Shown here piece after piece: positions 31,645-42,732 of a stretch of DNA of 64,000 bases. This DNA is from Deinandra increscens subsp. villosa. Taxonomy: Eukaryota > Streptophyta > Magnoliopsida > Asterales > Asteraceae. A model generated the notes under the pieces. That model ran no database searches and was not told where the DNA came from. It saw only the letters and a program-made list of their open reading frames with translations. The stretch's first letter is position 1. Every line of letters begins with the position of its first letter. The position numbers and the translations under genes were made by a program. The stretch lies in NCBI GenBank assembly GCA_039602395.1, contig JBCNJP010000006.1, forward strand, positions 11,768,952 to 11,832,951, in the 5' to 3' direction.

Positions 31645-32143
31645 TACCTACAGTGGGGACTAGTCGCCACCAAAGGATCTGCAGAATTTTCTACCCAAGG
31701 CTATTGTGGGGACTTTTCGCCACCACAGGGTGTCAAGCATTTTTAAAATTAAGGCTATAGTGAGGACTTTTGGCCACCAGAGGTACGGAATAAAAAAATA
31801 GTTCTTCTGCAGTGGCAAAGTGTCGCCACCAGAGGCGCAAAATATATATATATTTTAAATCTCTAGTGGCAAAAAGTCGCCACCATAGGTAAAATTTAAT
31901 TTTTTTTAACAATTATTTTTAATCCATTAAATCTCTCGCGGCAAAGATGAAATGGCGATATATCGCCACCATAGAAAAGCTATGGTGGCAAAGGCTTCGG
32001 TGGCGACTATTTTGACCTTTAGCGAAGAAGATCTGGTGGCCAGGTCTATGGTGGCGACACTTCGTCACCAAAAGCTATGGTGGTGAAAAGTCCCCACGTA
32101 AAGTCTTTTTCTTTTGCCACGAAAGACCATTTTTCTTGTAGTG
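31645..32143 (-). repeat. CACTA 3' subterminal and terminal repeats
   Basis: About ten TCGCCACC or GGTGGCGA words, several as close inverted pairs, running into the terminal repeat CTTGTAGTG. Mirrors 28369-28795. Confidence 0.8.
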
Positions 32144-32146
32144 TTA

Positions 32147-34090
32147 TTTATTTTATATTTTATTTTCTTTTACAAAATAAAGTAGTATCTTAGACTTGCT
32201 TTCCCCAAGAGTACACTACTTGACTTGTTGTTATGGTGAAAGTAACCATTGTTCCTCTCACTCTCCTGCAACCATCCCCTCTATTAAACAAAGTCAAACT
32301 CACAACTCTTCTTTGTCATCACCAACCCATGTAAAGTATACCATTTATGTGATATATGTAAAAGCAACTCGTTCCCCATACAAGATGCTACATCCATTTA
32401 GCTTAAATTCAAATGAGTTAAACACTAAACACAAAAGCATCATGACTTCCCCCTTTCTGTCGAAACAGTGGCCTCCATTCCCCTCTCTTCCTTCCTATAT
32501 TAGTTCAACAAGCATCTTCATAAGGACACCATGCTCACCACCCAAATACCTCAAACATAAACCCTCACCCATGCACTTACAAAAAAAAAAAAAAAAGATA
32601 CGTAACTCACTCTCTTTCCCTAGTTCCTTCTCGAACTAAAACACCCACAAACCCCCACCACCTTATTCCCAGTTGGTCATCTCCACCGCTCCACCCCTCT
32701 CGATTCCACGAGTATACATTTTGAACCTAGCAAACTCACTTTCCGCCCCTCATAAGTTCGACATAACAGCAGCCCCGTACCTCACTCTTTTCACACATAA
32801 AATCATGAAGAAACCCATTAATTTGACCCAGTCCTGACCCAGTTCGCAACAGCATTTTAGCAGCCTCTTGGTCCTATTTTTCAGTACTAGAACACTTTTA
32901 TCTCAGGTATATAACTCACCTCTCGACCCTCTTTCGTTTCGGTTTCAAAACAACCCCGTAAATCCATCGTTTCGACCCGTAAAAGCTCACTTTTTCCTAA
33001 CTTCTACACACGGATTCGTATAGCATCTTATAGCCATTGTCGAAGCCTGTTTCGGGAGTTCACAGAAAGTCACTTCGAGCTCTACAAGTGCCGTTCACTA
33101 CTAGTTGGTCTCTCCTACCAGCCCCGTCATTGTTTACGTGAGAATAACCAACCTCTTTCAAGATTATAGCATCTCTTAACCATTATGTTTCTATATTCAT
33201 ATAATGGGTTTTGTAGACCTCTCACTTACAACTTATGGTTGCAAAAATAGATTAAAAAAAATATTAAATGAATAAATGGTTCATAGGTTCACAGTACGTG
33301 AACATGTTGGTTATTTGGGTTATGATTGACAAAACCTATAGTTAAACTAAACTTTGTTAAAAGTTGGTAAAACTAGTGTCACTTACTTATGTTGACTTCT
33401 CTAGACGTAAGTTGACTTATAAAATAACATTAATAATAGTAATAAATCGATTTATGTGAAGGTCCATAAAAGTGAATAGATCTTATAATGAGTAGTTCAT
33501 GCAAGATGTCAAATAAGTGCAAGTATGCTAACTTTTTATGAAGTAGTGATTTATTACAAAAAGTAGTAATTTTGAAAGAAGGATAAGCTTGGATTTTTCC
33601 TTCTGGTCTAGATAAAAATGAGATGCACCCCTTTAAAGCTTTAAATAATTTTATGTTTACATTTAGAAAAAGAAACAACAAAAAAAAAAAAAGTAAAAAG
33701 AAACAAAAAAAAGTTGAAACTAAAGATTATGTTCTACCACCTAGGTGGCGAGAACTATTTTTAATTTTTTATTTATTTATCTAAATTTTTTAAACTAAAT
33801 ATGAGCACCTCGTAGGATTAATTTTTCAAATCCTAACTCTAACTATGATCTAATATTAAATTTGGGATCCTAAAAGTTTATTCATTTGTAAACTTATATT
33901 CAAAGAGGGTTCCTTGAAGAAAGAGTGTATTATGATATATGGTTACAAGTTAATAGCAACCTTTATAGAATATTGATTATTTACAAAAATTAGTGGGTTT
34001 TGCTAGTAAAAGTCATGGAGAGATACATAGGTAAATATACTAAAAGTATTTATTTCATAAATCGGTGTAAAACGAGTTGGGTCGGGACAG
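32147..34090. other. unassigned non-coding DNA
   Basis: The first half is C/T-rich with many short frames, the second half AT-rich. Nothing is recognised with confidence; the pyrimidine-rich part resembles a plant LTR R/U5 or leader region. An open frame at 32196-32639 has a Ser/Pro composition and no domain. Confidence 0.4.
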
Positions 34091-34690
34091 TGTGACGTTT
34101 GACTCGAACCCCAAAAGTCAACATCATGATTACAGATGTTACAAAGCTATTCATGGAAAATATAGTTTATTCTTTTAGTGTCATAAATATAATTATATTT
34201 TGGAACACATACACAAATCACCAACGTGTCTTCACAACATATTTTACAATCACATGCAACCCGAATAGTGTTGGGTGAAAGGTTACATCACCTACTTACC
34301 TATATTTACATACTGAGACCATAGGTGTCTAAAAACTGTTTTAGGGCACGCTAGGTCGGCATACATTTCATTGCTACATACAACTCATCACTCACAGTTT
34401 CAGGTGAGTTTCACGACCCCGTTTTACTGTTTTATCTTGGGGGAGAATTACATGCATTTCAATTACACTTTCGTTTGGACACAATTTACTTTTATGATAC
34501 ATACCGATTACCTGAGACCGTTTACATATCACATTAAGTCCCTTCACAACTGGACCGTTAATTATGTTACCAAACGAGGTAATGATGGATAGTACTATCG
34601 GGTTTGACAAACCCTACCGGCGTTAGTCGCGCTAGCTTTGGTTGTAGGCCAAAACGGGTATATTATTTGCCTAATTTTCATGCTAATGTC
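34091..34690 (+). repeat. gypsy LTR remnant H, left part
   Basis: Starts at a possible LTR end TGTGACG (34091) and contains CAGGTGAGTTTCACGACCCC, a donor-like segment also present in remnant I (CAGGTGAGTATTCACGA). It is cut at 34690 by element G; the target duplication ATGTC (34686-34690) is repeated at 45327. The start is uncertain. Confidence 0.55.
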
Positions 34691-35072
34691 TGTGACATCC
34701 GAGAATTTCAAGGTTTACTTCCGTTAGACAATTTCCGTTAGTTACGTTATAAGTGTTAACTTAGTAACTAATGCTTAACTAGGCCGAATACGTCCACGTC
34801 CTTTGGTTGATCACCGAACCCGCCCATATGTGCTATGTGTTCATTTACTGTTGTCATTATGTGCAATGTGATTTAAACGCATGATTTAATATTATGAATA
34901 GCATGACAAATTGTAATTCCTTGATTATGTGAAAATTGCCTGAGTTGTGCAGCCAGCGAAACTACCGGGCGAAACTGTAGTGTCGCCCGGTAGCCAGCTA
35001 AACTAATCAGTTCAATGTGACCAGAGCCAGTTTCGCTTGGCCAGCGAAACTGCCAGCGAAACTAGCCCCTGA

Positions 35073-35080
35073 TATAAATA
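35073..35080 (+). promoter_or_regulatory. TATA box of element G LTR
   Basis: TATAAATA 380 bp into the LTR, directly after the first cluster of AGCGAAACT words and about 40 bp before a CT-rich probable start region. Confidence 0.65.
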
Positions 35081-35730
35081 ATCTTAATAAACCCTAGTTC
35101 TCCTATTTGCCTCATTTACACCACAAACACACACATTCTTCTCTGGAAATCTGGTCAGCCGAAAACCATCAAGAGAAACCAAGATCTCAGCCCAAGACAA
35201 CATCCATTCGATTCCCTGATCGAATCGTGAGTCCCAAAACCTTTCCTTTATGCCATTTTTATGTGTTTTCTATGTATTTCTTCATAAAGCATGCTTAAAC
35301 CTTCATGATATCATTAGATCTTCTGTAGGAATGCTTAGGAATGCTAGATCTACCATAAAGTTGATAACTTTACGTGTAAAACTGATCCATGATAAAGATT
35401 TATGCTATTTTAGTCATTTTAGGGTTTTAAATGTATTTTGGAGATTTGAGGATAAAAATGCATGTTTAAGGTGTTAAAGCTTACTGATTTATGTTGGTAA
35501 ATGCCTATGTATGCTAAACAATGAATTGCATGTAAAATGGAAGCTGTTAGGTTGATTTTTAGGCTGATCCGTATGTTTTTCGCGACCAGCGAAACTGTCT
35601 TGTTCTCTGGGCGAAACTGTCCAGCGAAACTATGTATATCTTCATCCAGCGACACTATGCAGCGAAACTGCAGTGTCGCCGGGTAAACCAACCAGACCAG
35701 CTCGAGCGAATCTACCGAGCGAAATTCCCT

Positions 35731-35868
35731 GAACGAAAGTTCAAACCAGTTTCGGGCGAAACTAGGCTAGCGAAACTGTGCCAACAGTTTCGAGCGAAAC
35801 TAGCCTAGCGAAACTGTGTCATCGGGTATTGCCTAGCGAAAGTGCTGCCCGTGCACACAGCGAAACTG
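35731..35868 (+). repeat. AGCGAAACTG array segment shared with element E
   Basis: Contains GAACGAAAGTTCAAACCAG and CGAAAGTGCTGCCCGTGCA, both also present in the leader of copia element E (53040-53140) in the same order and orientation. The 3' LTR has it at 43773-43910. Confidence 0.9.
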
Positions 35869-36962
35869 ACTAGCGAAACTGCTAGCGAAACTGAGACCAG
35901 AATCCAAACTTGTGCAATTTGCTTGAATGTTATGCCATGACTTACATGATTATGCCATGATGATACATGCTTTGATTTCTGATATATATGAACCCTTGTT
36001 TATGATCAACCATCGGTGTCGTGTGTCTGTATGTCGAGTCATAGTTCCAACGTGCTATGTTATGGGCCATAGTGACGTTAAGTAAAGATTAGACACAAAA
36101 CTAATACTTAAGACCTAAACGTGTTCATAGGTCTTCGTTAAGCAAACTTGGATATTATAGCAAGTGTAGCAGTGCAACCCAAGGTGAGTGTCACTAACCC
36201 GATTACCGTGAACCCGTTTGGGTCACACCGAATAACTAAAAGTAAAACAATGCTGACAAACTCGAGAGTGCTAGGCACCTCCCTGATAAACTTGAAAACT
36301 TGGAGTGCTCGGCACCCACTTGATGAACTTGAAGTGCTTTATGGGAAGCACTTGCGAATTACCAAAACAACGATTTCTAAAACGAAACTGAAAACACTTT
36401 TGAGATTCATGAGAATCCAGTAAACCGTTTTAATATGGCTAGTGTAGGTTAAAGTCTAAACCACATGATATCACATGATTTCTAAGGATGCCTTGAAAAC
36501 TTAAAAGTCCTCAACTAATTGTACCATTAATTGTAAAGCGAGGGGATGTTGGGTAGATCTACTGGAGTTTGACAAACTCCGCCCCGTGGCACGGGGAGTG
36601 CACGGAGGTACAATATCAGCCTATTTGACCGTGATCCCGAGAGGACACGGGGGAGGCAAAACCGCGATGACGTAGGTCCGCAGTACTAGATGGCACGGCC
36701 ACTACAATAAATTATAGTCAGCTTTGGTGCAAACTTCCTTAGTGCATGGAACAACGGATTAGCTACCCGCGATATCGGTTGAGCACTTTAACTTTACAAA
36801 ACTAGTTCATACCCGATGACGTAGGTCACGGACAATTCCTTTATAAACTAAGACATAACATTTAGCATTGCTTTTCACAAACGAATACTATGTAAGTATA
36901 CCTTGATACAAATTATGATTATGAGACCGGGCCAATGCATGACAAGCCCACTGTGAACTCAC

Positions 36963-36976
36963 CAACCGTTAGGTTG
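36963..36976 (+). other. LTR hairpin of element G (5' copy)
   Basis: CAACC-GTTA-GGTTG, preceded by GTGAACTCAC and followed by ACACTTG. Equivalents are at 45007-45020, 45495-45508 and 46639-46656. Confidence 0.6.
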
Positions 36977-37286
36977 ACACTTGCGTGGTTTAAACTTTTG
37001 CAGATCGCTGAGGAGTATCCGGAGCGGGTTGGCATGGCACGTGAAGACAATTTTATTTCTGTTAAACTTAATTGGGAATTTTAAACAAAGAATTTGTAAA
37101 GCACGTGGTTAGTGCTAAGACAATATTTATTCCGCTGCGTTTGTATTTGAGACTTTACTTTATAACTGATTTTTGAACTAACTCTGATTCATTTAGTATT
37201 TGTAACTAATGGTTGTGGATCCTGGTCTAGCCGCACCCCTTAACGGTATAAACTCCGTTGGTGGTTATTTGGGGGTGTGACAGATT

Positions 37287-37298
37287 GGTATCAGAGCC
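37287..37298 (+). other. primer binding site of element G
   Basis: TGGTATCAGAGC, complement of initiator tRNA-Met, three bases after the LTR. Confidence 0.9.
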
Positions 37299-37839
37299 AT
37301 AAGTTGCAGAGAACTGGAATCATTTTGAAAACGATTTGGAAACTGCAACTTGAAAACCTTAGTTACAAACGAATAAACAAATTCCCAAAACAAAATTTTT
37401 ACGTGCCAACCTGGGATACTCGCTCTGCTGTGTAAGTAAAAGCTTAGTACGTATGTATACGTATATATATATATAAATATATATATAGACCGTGTCTAGG
37501 AAGTCTAACGGAAAACCTTAGGAAAATTTTCACACACGAATACGAAACGCGAACGCTACTGCGCGCACTACTTCGGGGGAAAGCGACAACGAAACGATGC
37601 TACACGCTACGTCCTGATTTCTACTACGATGACTACGCCGACGGTGACTTTTATGGGAAAGCCGACTTTCGACGATAGCTACTTACGACTTACGACGTTC
37701 CTCGACGACGCCTCGATTTTGCACAAAAATTTTTCTGGACTAATAGAGGGATAACGGGAAAATGGCTAATATACATATTATGGGATATGTATAAAGTATA
37801 ATTGTGACTGAACACTGGCTACTTTAACTGTTCAGCAAG

Positions 37840-38707
37840 ATGTCTGGAAGAGGACACGGAAGGAACAACATCAACATGACGCCTGCACAATTGCAAGCCA
37901 TGATCAACGAACATGTGCAAGCCGCGGTGGCAGCCGTCCAAGCTGCATATGCCGCTCAGGGTAACTATTATGCCGGTTAAGGCACAAAGCGAATTATATT
38001 TGACCTGTTTAAATTTGAAACCCGAACTATTATTGCATCAGGAAACCACCACTGCACGTTTAAGTCCTTCATGGACTGCAAGCCGACTAACGTTTTCTGG
38101 CGAAGAAGGAGCGGTAGGACTCCTCAGGTGGATCGAGAAGTCCGAGAAGGTTTTCTCCATGTGTAACTGCCCGGCTGAAAGCAAGGTGAAGTTTGCTACT
38201 GGTACCTTTGAGGGAGCTGCTCTCTCCTGGTGGAACGCTGAGATTCAGATGATTGGGATCGACGCGGCTAACAACATGCAATGGGAAGCATTTAAGGAAC
38301 TGATCATGGATGAGTACTGTCCCCGTGACCAAGTGAAGAAGCTAGAAGGCGAATTCTTGAATCTGAAGATGGTTGGGTCTGAAATTGAACAGTACACTGC
38401 GCGTTACCATGAGTACGCGGTCTTGTGCCCCACAATGGTTGATGCTGAGTTCAAACGCATTGAGCGTTATCTGGAAGGCCTCGCGCCTCAAATCAAGAGT
38501 TTGGTGACCGCCAGCAACCCCGCAACCGTGCAGCAAGCCATCCGTTTGGCTCACAAACTTACTGATCAGGAGGTTGAGAAGGGTACACTTCCTGCGAAAG
38601 CCACTGAGAAGACTGCCCTTAGTGGCAAGAGAAAAGCTGATGATGAAGCTCCTGAGAACTCACATGAACAATCAGAGTGTTGGAAACAGCACTGGGAGGT
38701 CCTATAA
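37840..38707 (+). pseudogene. gag: element G Gag (frame-disrupted)
   Basis: The ATG at 37840 begins MSGRGHGRNNINMTPAQLQA. In-frame TAA at 37978-37980. A one-base frame change near 38085-38092 is followed by GEEGAVGLLRWIEKSE, WWNAEIQ, LIMDEYCPRDQ and LEGLAPQI, the capsid of chromoviruses. A second frame change near 38670 leads into the Gag C-terminus, which is read in the pol frame. The Gag packages the RNA; here the product would be cut short. Each break is a single stop or small indel, so sequencing error is a real alternative. Confidence 0.85.
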
Positions 38708-41700
38708 CTCCCAAGGTCAAAGCAAGAGGTCCGGGAACAACAGTGGAAACTACCGCCAGGGTGGCAATGGGCAAAGCAACTACAAAGGTAACCTGCCTTT
38801 GTGCAACAAGTGTGGGAAACATCATGCTGGTGTTTGTAGAAAGAATTTGAACTGCGAAAGGTGTGGCAAGAAAGGCCACGAAGCAAAAGACTGTTGGGCA
38901 ACTCTACCTGAGCAACAAAACCGCCCCAGGCAAGGCAACAACAACAACAATCATGGAAACAACAACTATGGGAACAATCGGGGCAATGGGAACAACAACG
39001 GTCAGAACCAGAACAACAACAATGGGGGAGCCCGTGGCTGCTTTGAGTGTGGTGCTCAAGGCCACATTAAAAGAGACTGCCCGCAGCTGAGAAGACAGGG
39101 TAATGGAAATCAAGGAAATAACGGTGGGAATGGTAATGGCGGAGGAAATGGTAATGGGAATGGCAACGGGAATGGTGGAAATGGTAGAGGTCGAGCTTTC
39201 GTCATGGGTCAGGGTGAAGCTCGCAATGATGCCAACGTGATTAACGGTAAATTCATCCTTAATGGTTTCTTTGCTACTGTATTATTTGATTCTGGTGCTG
39301 AGAGAAGCTTTATTTCCACTAAGTTTGCTAAGTTAATTAATGCTAAACCTATCGCCCTAGACGCTAAGTATGTGGTAGAGCTAGCTAATGGTAAACTTCA
39401 TGATACAACTCAGATAGTTAAGGACTGTAAGTTAGAACTAGCTGGCCATACATTAGGAATCAACCTTATGCCTTTTCCGATTGGTAGTTTTGATGTAATA
39501 GTAGGAATGGATTGGTTATCTGAGAACCGCGCTGAAATTTTATGTCAAGAAAAAGTGGTTCGTATTCCACTCAAGGACGGTGAAGTGTTAACGGTCCAAG
39601 GTGAAAGAGGTGGAACAGTAACCGGTATTATTTCGTTTCTCAAAGCTCAAAAGTGCCTTCGTAAAGGTCACTTCGCGATTCTTGCAAACGTCACCGATTC
39701 GACACTTCCCGAGCGCAGAATCGACGACTACCCGATAGTCCGCGACTTCCAAGATGTATTTCCTGAAGATCTGCCTGGTTTGCCTCCATTTCGACAAGTA
39801 GAGTTTGGAATCGACTTAGTTCCCGGAGCGTCTCCGATTGCACGCGCACCTTACCGTTTGGCAGTAAGTGAACTCAACGAACTCTCCTCACAACTTCAAG
39901 AGCTACTCGACAAAGGGTTCATTCGTCCAAGTTCGTCTCCATGGGGAGCACCAGTGTTATTTGTTAAGAAGAAGGATGGAACGTTCCGAATGTGTATTGA
40001 CTACCGAGAGCTTAACAAGGTTACAATCAAGAATCGGTATCCACTTCCTCGAATCGACGATCTCTTCGACCAGCTGCAAGGTTCGAGCTACTTCTCAAAG
40101 ATTGATCTACGGTCTGGATATCACCAGCTTCGCGTTCGAGATGAGGATGTCCCCAAGACTGCTTTTAGAACTCGATATGGTCACTACGAATTCCTGGTTA
40201 TGCCGTTTGGGCTAACCAATGCACCGGCCGTATTTATGGATCTGATGAATCGAGTGTGCAAGCCGTACCTCGACAAGTTTGTGATAGTTTTCATCGACGA
40301 TATTTTGATCTACTCCAAGACAAAGGAAGAACACGAGGAGCACCTACGTCTTATTTTAGAATTACTCCGCAAGGAACAGCTTTATGCTAAGTTTTCGAAG
40401 TGCGATTTTTGGATTCGCGAAGTCCAGTTTCTTGGACACATTGTCGATCAGAATGGAATTCATGTCGACCCAGCAAAAGTGGAAGCTATCAAGAATTGGC
40501 CTACCCCAAGAGCGCCGACCGAAATCCGACAATTTTTGGGACTTGCCGGATATTATCGAAGATTCATTAAGGGTTTCTCGCAATTGGCTCAACCCTTAAC
40601 GGCTTTAACGCACAAAGGAGTGCAATACAGATGGGGTGAAAAAGAAGAACGCGCGTTTCAGACTCTTAAAGACATGTTATGTTCAGCTCCAATTCTCGCG
40701 TTACCCGATGGGATTGACGACTTTGTAGTCTACTGTGATGCATCTATCCAAGGACTCGGTTGCGTGTTGATGCAACGGGATAAAGTGATTGCCTATGGGT
40801 CCAGGCAACTGAAGGACACAGAGAAGAATTATACAACGCATGATCTGGAATTGGGAGCCGTTATTCATGCACTCAAGATTTGGAGACATTACCTCTACGG
40901 AACAAAGTGCACAATATTTACCGATCACAAAAGCTTACAGCACATCTTTAATCAGAAGGATCTCAACATGCGACAACGACGGTGGGTCGAGCTACTGAAT
41001 GACTATGACTTAGCAATTAAGTATCACCCGGGAAAAGCCAATGTTGTGGCTGATGCCTTAAGTCGGAAAGAGTATGAAAAGCCTCGACGGGTACGAGCGC
41101 TGCAACTTACCATCCACACGGGATTGCCGGATCGGATCCGCGATGCCCAACAAGAAGCTCTAAAAGAAGAAAACTTCGCAGCTGAAGCACTGCGTGGGGT
41201 AGATGGTAACTCTGAAGTTAAGTCCGACGGACTCAGGTATTACAATGACAGAATTTGGGTTCCTTTACTTGGAAATCTTCGTGAGCTCGTGATGGACGAG
41301 GCTCACAAGTCAAGGTATTCGGTGCACCCTGGATCGGATAAGATGTACCAGGATTTAAAGGGCTTGTATTGGTGGCCGAATATGAAAGCCGACATCGCGC
41401 GATATGTGGCTAAGTGTTTAACGTGCTCAAGAGTCAAGATCGAGTACCAAAAGCCTTCTGGGCTATTACAGCAGCCAAAGATCCCAGAATGGAAATGGGA
41501 GGATATCTCCATGGATTTTGTAACGGGATTACCTCATCGATCGAATCGACCGGATGCGATTTGGGTTATCATTGATCGATTAACCAAATCTGCACACTTT
41601 ATTCCAATGAAAGAAACTGATAATATGGATAAGTTAACTAAGCTGTACATTGACCGAATTGTGGCACGTCATGGAGTGCCTAAGACTATTATCTCCGACA

Positions 41701-42230
41701 GAGATCCTCGGTTTACTTCCCGATTATGGCAATCTATGCAAGAAGCACTGGGAACTAGACTGGATATGAGTACAGCCTATCACCCGCAGACCGACGGTCA
41801 GACGGAACGAACTATTCAGACTCTAGAAGACATGCTCCGTGCTTGCGTTCTCGACTTTGGTAAAGACTGGGAGGCTCACCTTCCGTTGGTGGAGTTCTCC
41901 TACAACAACAGTTATCATTCAAGTATCGGTGCTGCACCTTTTGAAGCTCTTTATGGCAGAAAATGCAGATCGCCCGTGTGTTGGGCTGAAACGGGTGAGA
42001 AAGGACTCACTGGGCCGGAAATCATTCATGATACGACTGAACGGATTATACAAATCAGAAAACGGATAGCCGCAGCACGTGACAGACAAAAGAGCTATGC
42101 CGACAAACGCCGAAAACCTCTGAAGTTCGTAGGTAGGCGACAAGGTATTATTGAAGGTATCTCCCTGGAAAGGTGTGATACGCTTCGGAAAGCGTGGGAA
42201 GCTAAATCCTCGCTACATCGGACCGTTTGA
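38574..42230 (+). CDS. pol: element G Gag C-terminus and Pol polyprotein
   Basis: 1218-codon open frame, with real similarity from about 38670. Zinc knuckles are CERCGKKGHEAKDC and CFECGAQGHIKRDC (38851-39080), followed by an Asn/Gly-rich linker. The protease active site DSG is at 39288-39296. RT has the FIDD motif at 40290-40301. RNase H has CDASIQGLG, a DHKSLQ block and ADALSRK. Integrase has zinc residues near HPG and CLTC, then MDFVTGLP, SDRDPRF and QTERTIQ as the D, D, E residues. A 4-base tandem duplication at about 42130 shifts the frame, so the last 30 or so codons are nonsense and the integrase tail continues at 42151. No start codon of its own is needed if translated from gag. Confidence 0.92.
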   Translation: MRRVHFLRKPLRRLPLVAREKLMMKLLRTHMNNQSVGNSTGRSYNSQGQSKRSGNNSGNYRQGGNGQSNYKGNLPLCNKCGKHHAGVCRKNLNCERCGKKGHEAKDCWATLPEQQNRPRQGNNNNNHGNNNYGNNRGNGNNNGQNQNNNNGGARGCFECGAQGHIKRDCPQLRRQGNGNQGNNGGNGNGGGNGNGNGNGNGGNGRGRAFVMGQGEARNDANVINGKFILNGFFATVLFDSGAERSFISTKFAKLINAKPIALDAKYVVELANGKLHDTTQIVKDCKLELAGHTLGINLMPFPIGSFDVIVGMDWLSENRAEILCQEKVVRIPLKDGEVLTVQGERGGTVTGIISFLKAQKCLRKGHFAILANVTDSTLPERRIDDYPIVRDFQDVFPEDLPGLPPFRQVEFGIDLVPGASPIARAPYRLAVSELNELSSQLQELLDKGFIRPSSSPWGAPVLFVKKKDGTFRMCIDYRELNKVTIKNRYPLPRIDDLFDQLQGSSYFSKIDLRSGYHQLRVRDEDVPKTAFRTRYGHYEFLVMPFGLTNAPAVFMDLMNRVCKPYLDKFVIVFIDDILIYSKTKEEHEEHLRLILELLRKEQLYAKFSKCDFWIREVQFLGHIVDQNGIHVDPAKVEAIKNWPTPRAPTEIRQFLGLAGYYRRFIKGFSQLAQPLTALTHKGVQYRWGEKEERAFQTLKDMLCSAPILALPDGIDDFVVYCDASIQGLGCVLMQRDKVIAYGSRQLKDTEKNYTTHDLELGAVIHALKIWRHYLYGTKCTIFTDHKSLQHIFNQKDLNMRQRRWVELLNDYDLAIKYHPGKANVVADALSRKEYEKPRRVRALQLTIHTGLPDRIRDAQQEALKEENFAAEALRGVDGNSEVKSDGLRYYNDRIWVPLLGNLRELVMDEAHKSRYSVHPGSDKMYQDLKGLYWWPNMKADIARYVAKCLTCSRVKIEYQKPSGLLQQPKIPEWKWEDISMDFVTGLPHRSNRPDAIWVIIDRLTKSAHFIPMKETDNMDKLTKLYIDRIVARHGVPKTIISDRDPRFTSRLWQSMQEALGTRLDMSTAYHPQTDGQTERTIQTLEDMLRACVLDFGKDWEAHLPLVEFSYNNSYHSSIGAAPFEALYGRKCRSPVCWAETGEKGLTGPEIIHDTTERIIQIRKRIAAARDRQKSYADKRRKPLKFVGRRQGIIEGISLERCDTLRKAWEAKSSLHRTV

Positions 42231-42582
42231 AATCATCGGGGAAGTAGGCCCGGTGGCCTATCGTTTACAACTCCCTGCCGAACTCGATGGAGTTCACAAC
42301 GTATTTCACGTCTCAAACTTAAAGAAATGTCTGGCTGAAGACACTGAAATAATTCCTTTGGAGGAATTGGAAATTGATGAACATCTGAGATTTATCGAGC
42401 AACCGGTAGAAATCATGGGACGCGAGGAGAAAGCCCTCAAACGTAGCAAGATTCCGATCGTCAAGGTGCGATGGAACTCAAAACGTGGACCAGAATATAC
42501 TTGGGAACGAGAGGATCAGATGAAGAAAAAGTATCCTCACTTGTTCGAGCAAACGTCCACGGATACTCAAGGTATGATTTAA
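42151..42582 (+). pseudogene. pol: element G integrase C-terminus with chromodomain, shifted frame
   Basis: Continues Pol after the frame change: VSPWKGVIRFGKRGKL, GPFEIIGEVGPVAYRL, VFHVSNLKKC, then a chromodomain-like VEIMGREEKAL, VKVRWN and EYTWEREDQM. It ends at TAA (42580-42582). Chromodomains in this clade guide integration into heterochromatin. As sequenced it cannot be made in frame with the rest. Confidence 0.88.
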
Positions 42583-42720
42583 TTTTGGGGACCAAAATTC
42601 CTGTAACAGGAGGAGGATGTGACGACCCTAAAACTTTTGCTTTCTTTCCCCAGCAACGACGACAGCTGATGCTGCGAACGCTACGACACAAGAATAATTT
42701 TCGGGACGAAAATTCCAATT

Positions 42721-42732
42721 ACAAGGGGATGA
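42721..42732 (+). other. polypurine tract of element G
   Basis: ACAAGGGGATGA immediately before the 3' LTR; primes plus-strand DNA synthesis. Confidence 0.75.

Larger units (their letters stand above)
28369..32143 (+). mobile_element. CACTA (En/Spm) transposon, non-autonomous
   Basis: Starts CACTACAAGAAAAA and ends TTTTTCTTGTAGTG. The terminal inverted repeats match over about 30 bp with a few changes. Both sides are flanked by TTA (28366-28368, 32144-32146), the 3-bp target duplication of this superfamily. Subterminal regions hold many TCGCCAC/GTGGCGA words. It encodes a broken En/Spm accessory-type protein but no TnpD-like transposase, so movement would need help from elsewhere. Confidence 0.92.
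34691..37283 (+). repeat. element G 5' LTR
   Basis: TGTGACATCC...GGGGTGTGACA. A TATAAATA lies at 35073-35080 with a leader-like CTCATTTACACC after it, and a donor-like ATCGTGAGTC near 35225. About 15 GCGAAACT words occur between 34970 and 35890. A CAACC-GTTA-GGTTG hairpin is at 36963-36976. Confidence 0.95.

Noticed and set aside
32196..32639. 147-codon frame after the CACTA element
   Set aside because: No domain, Ser/Pro-rich, ends in a poly-A derived Lys run; probably non-coding.
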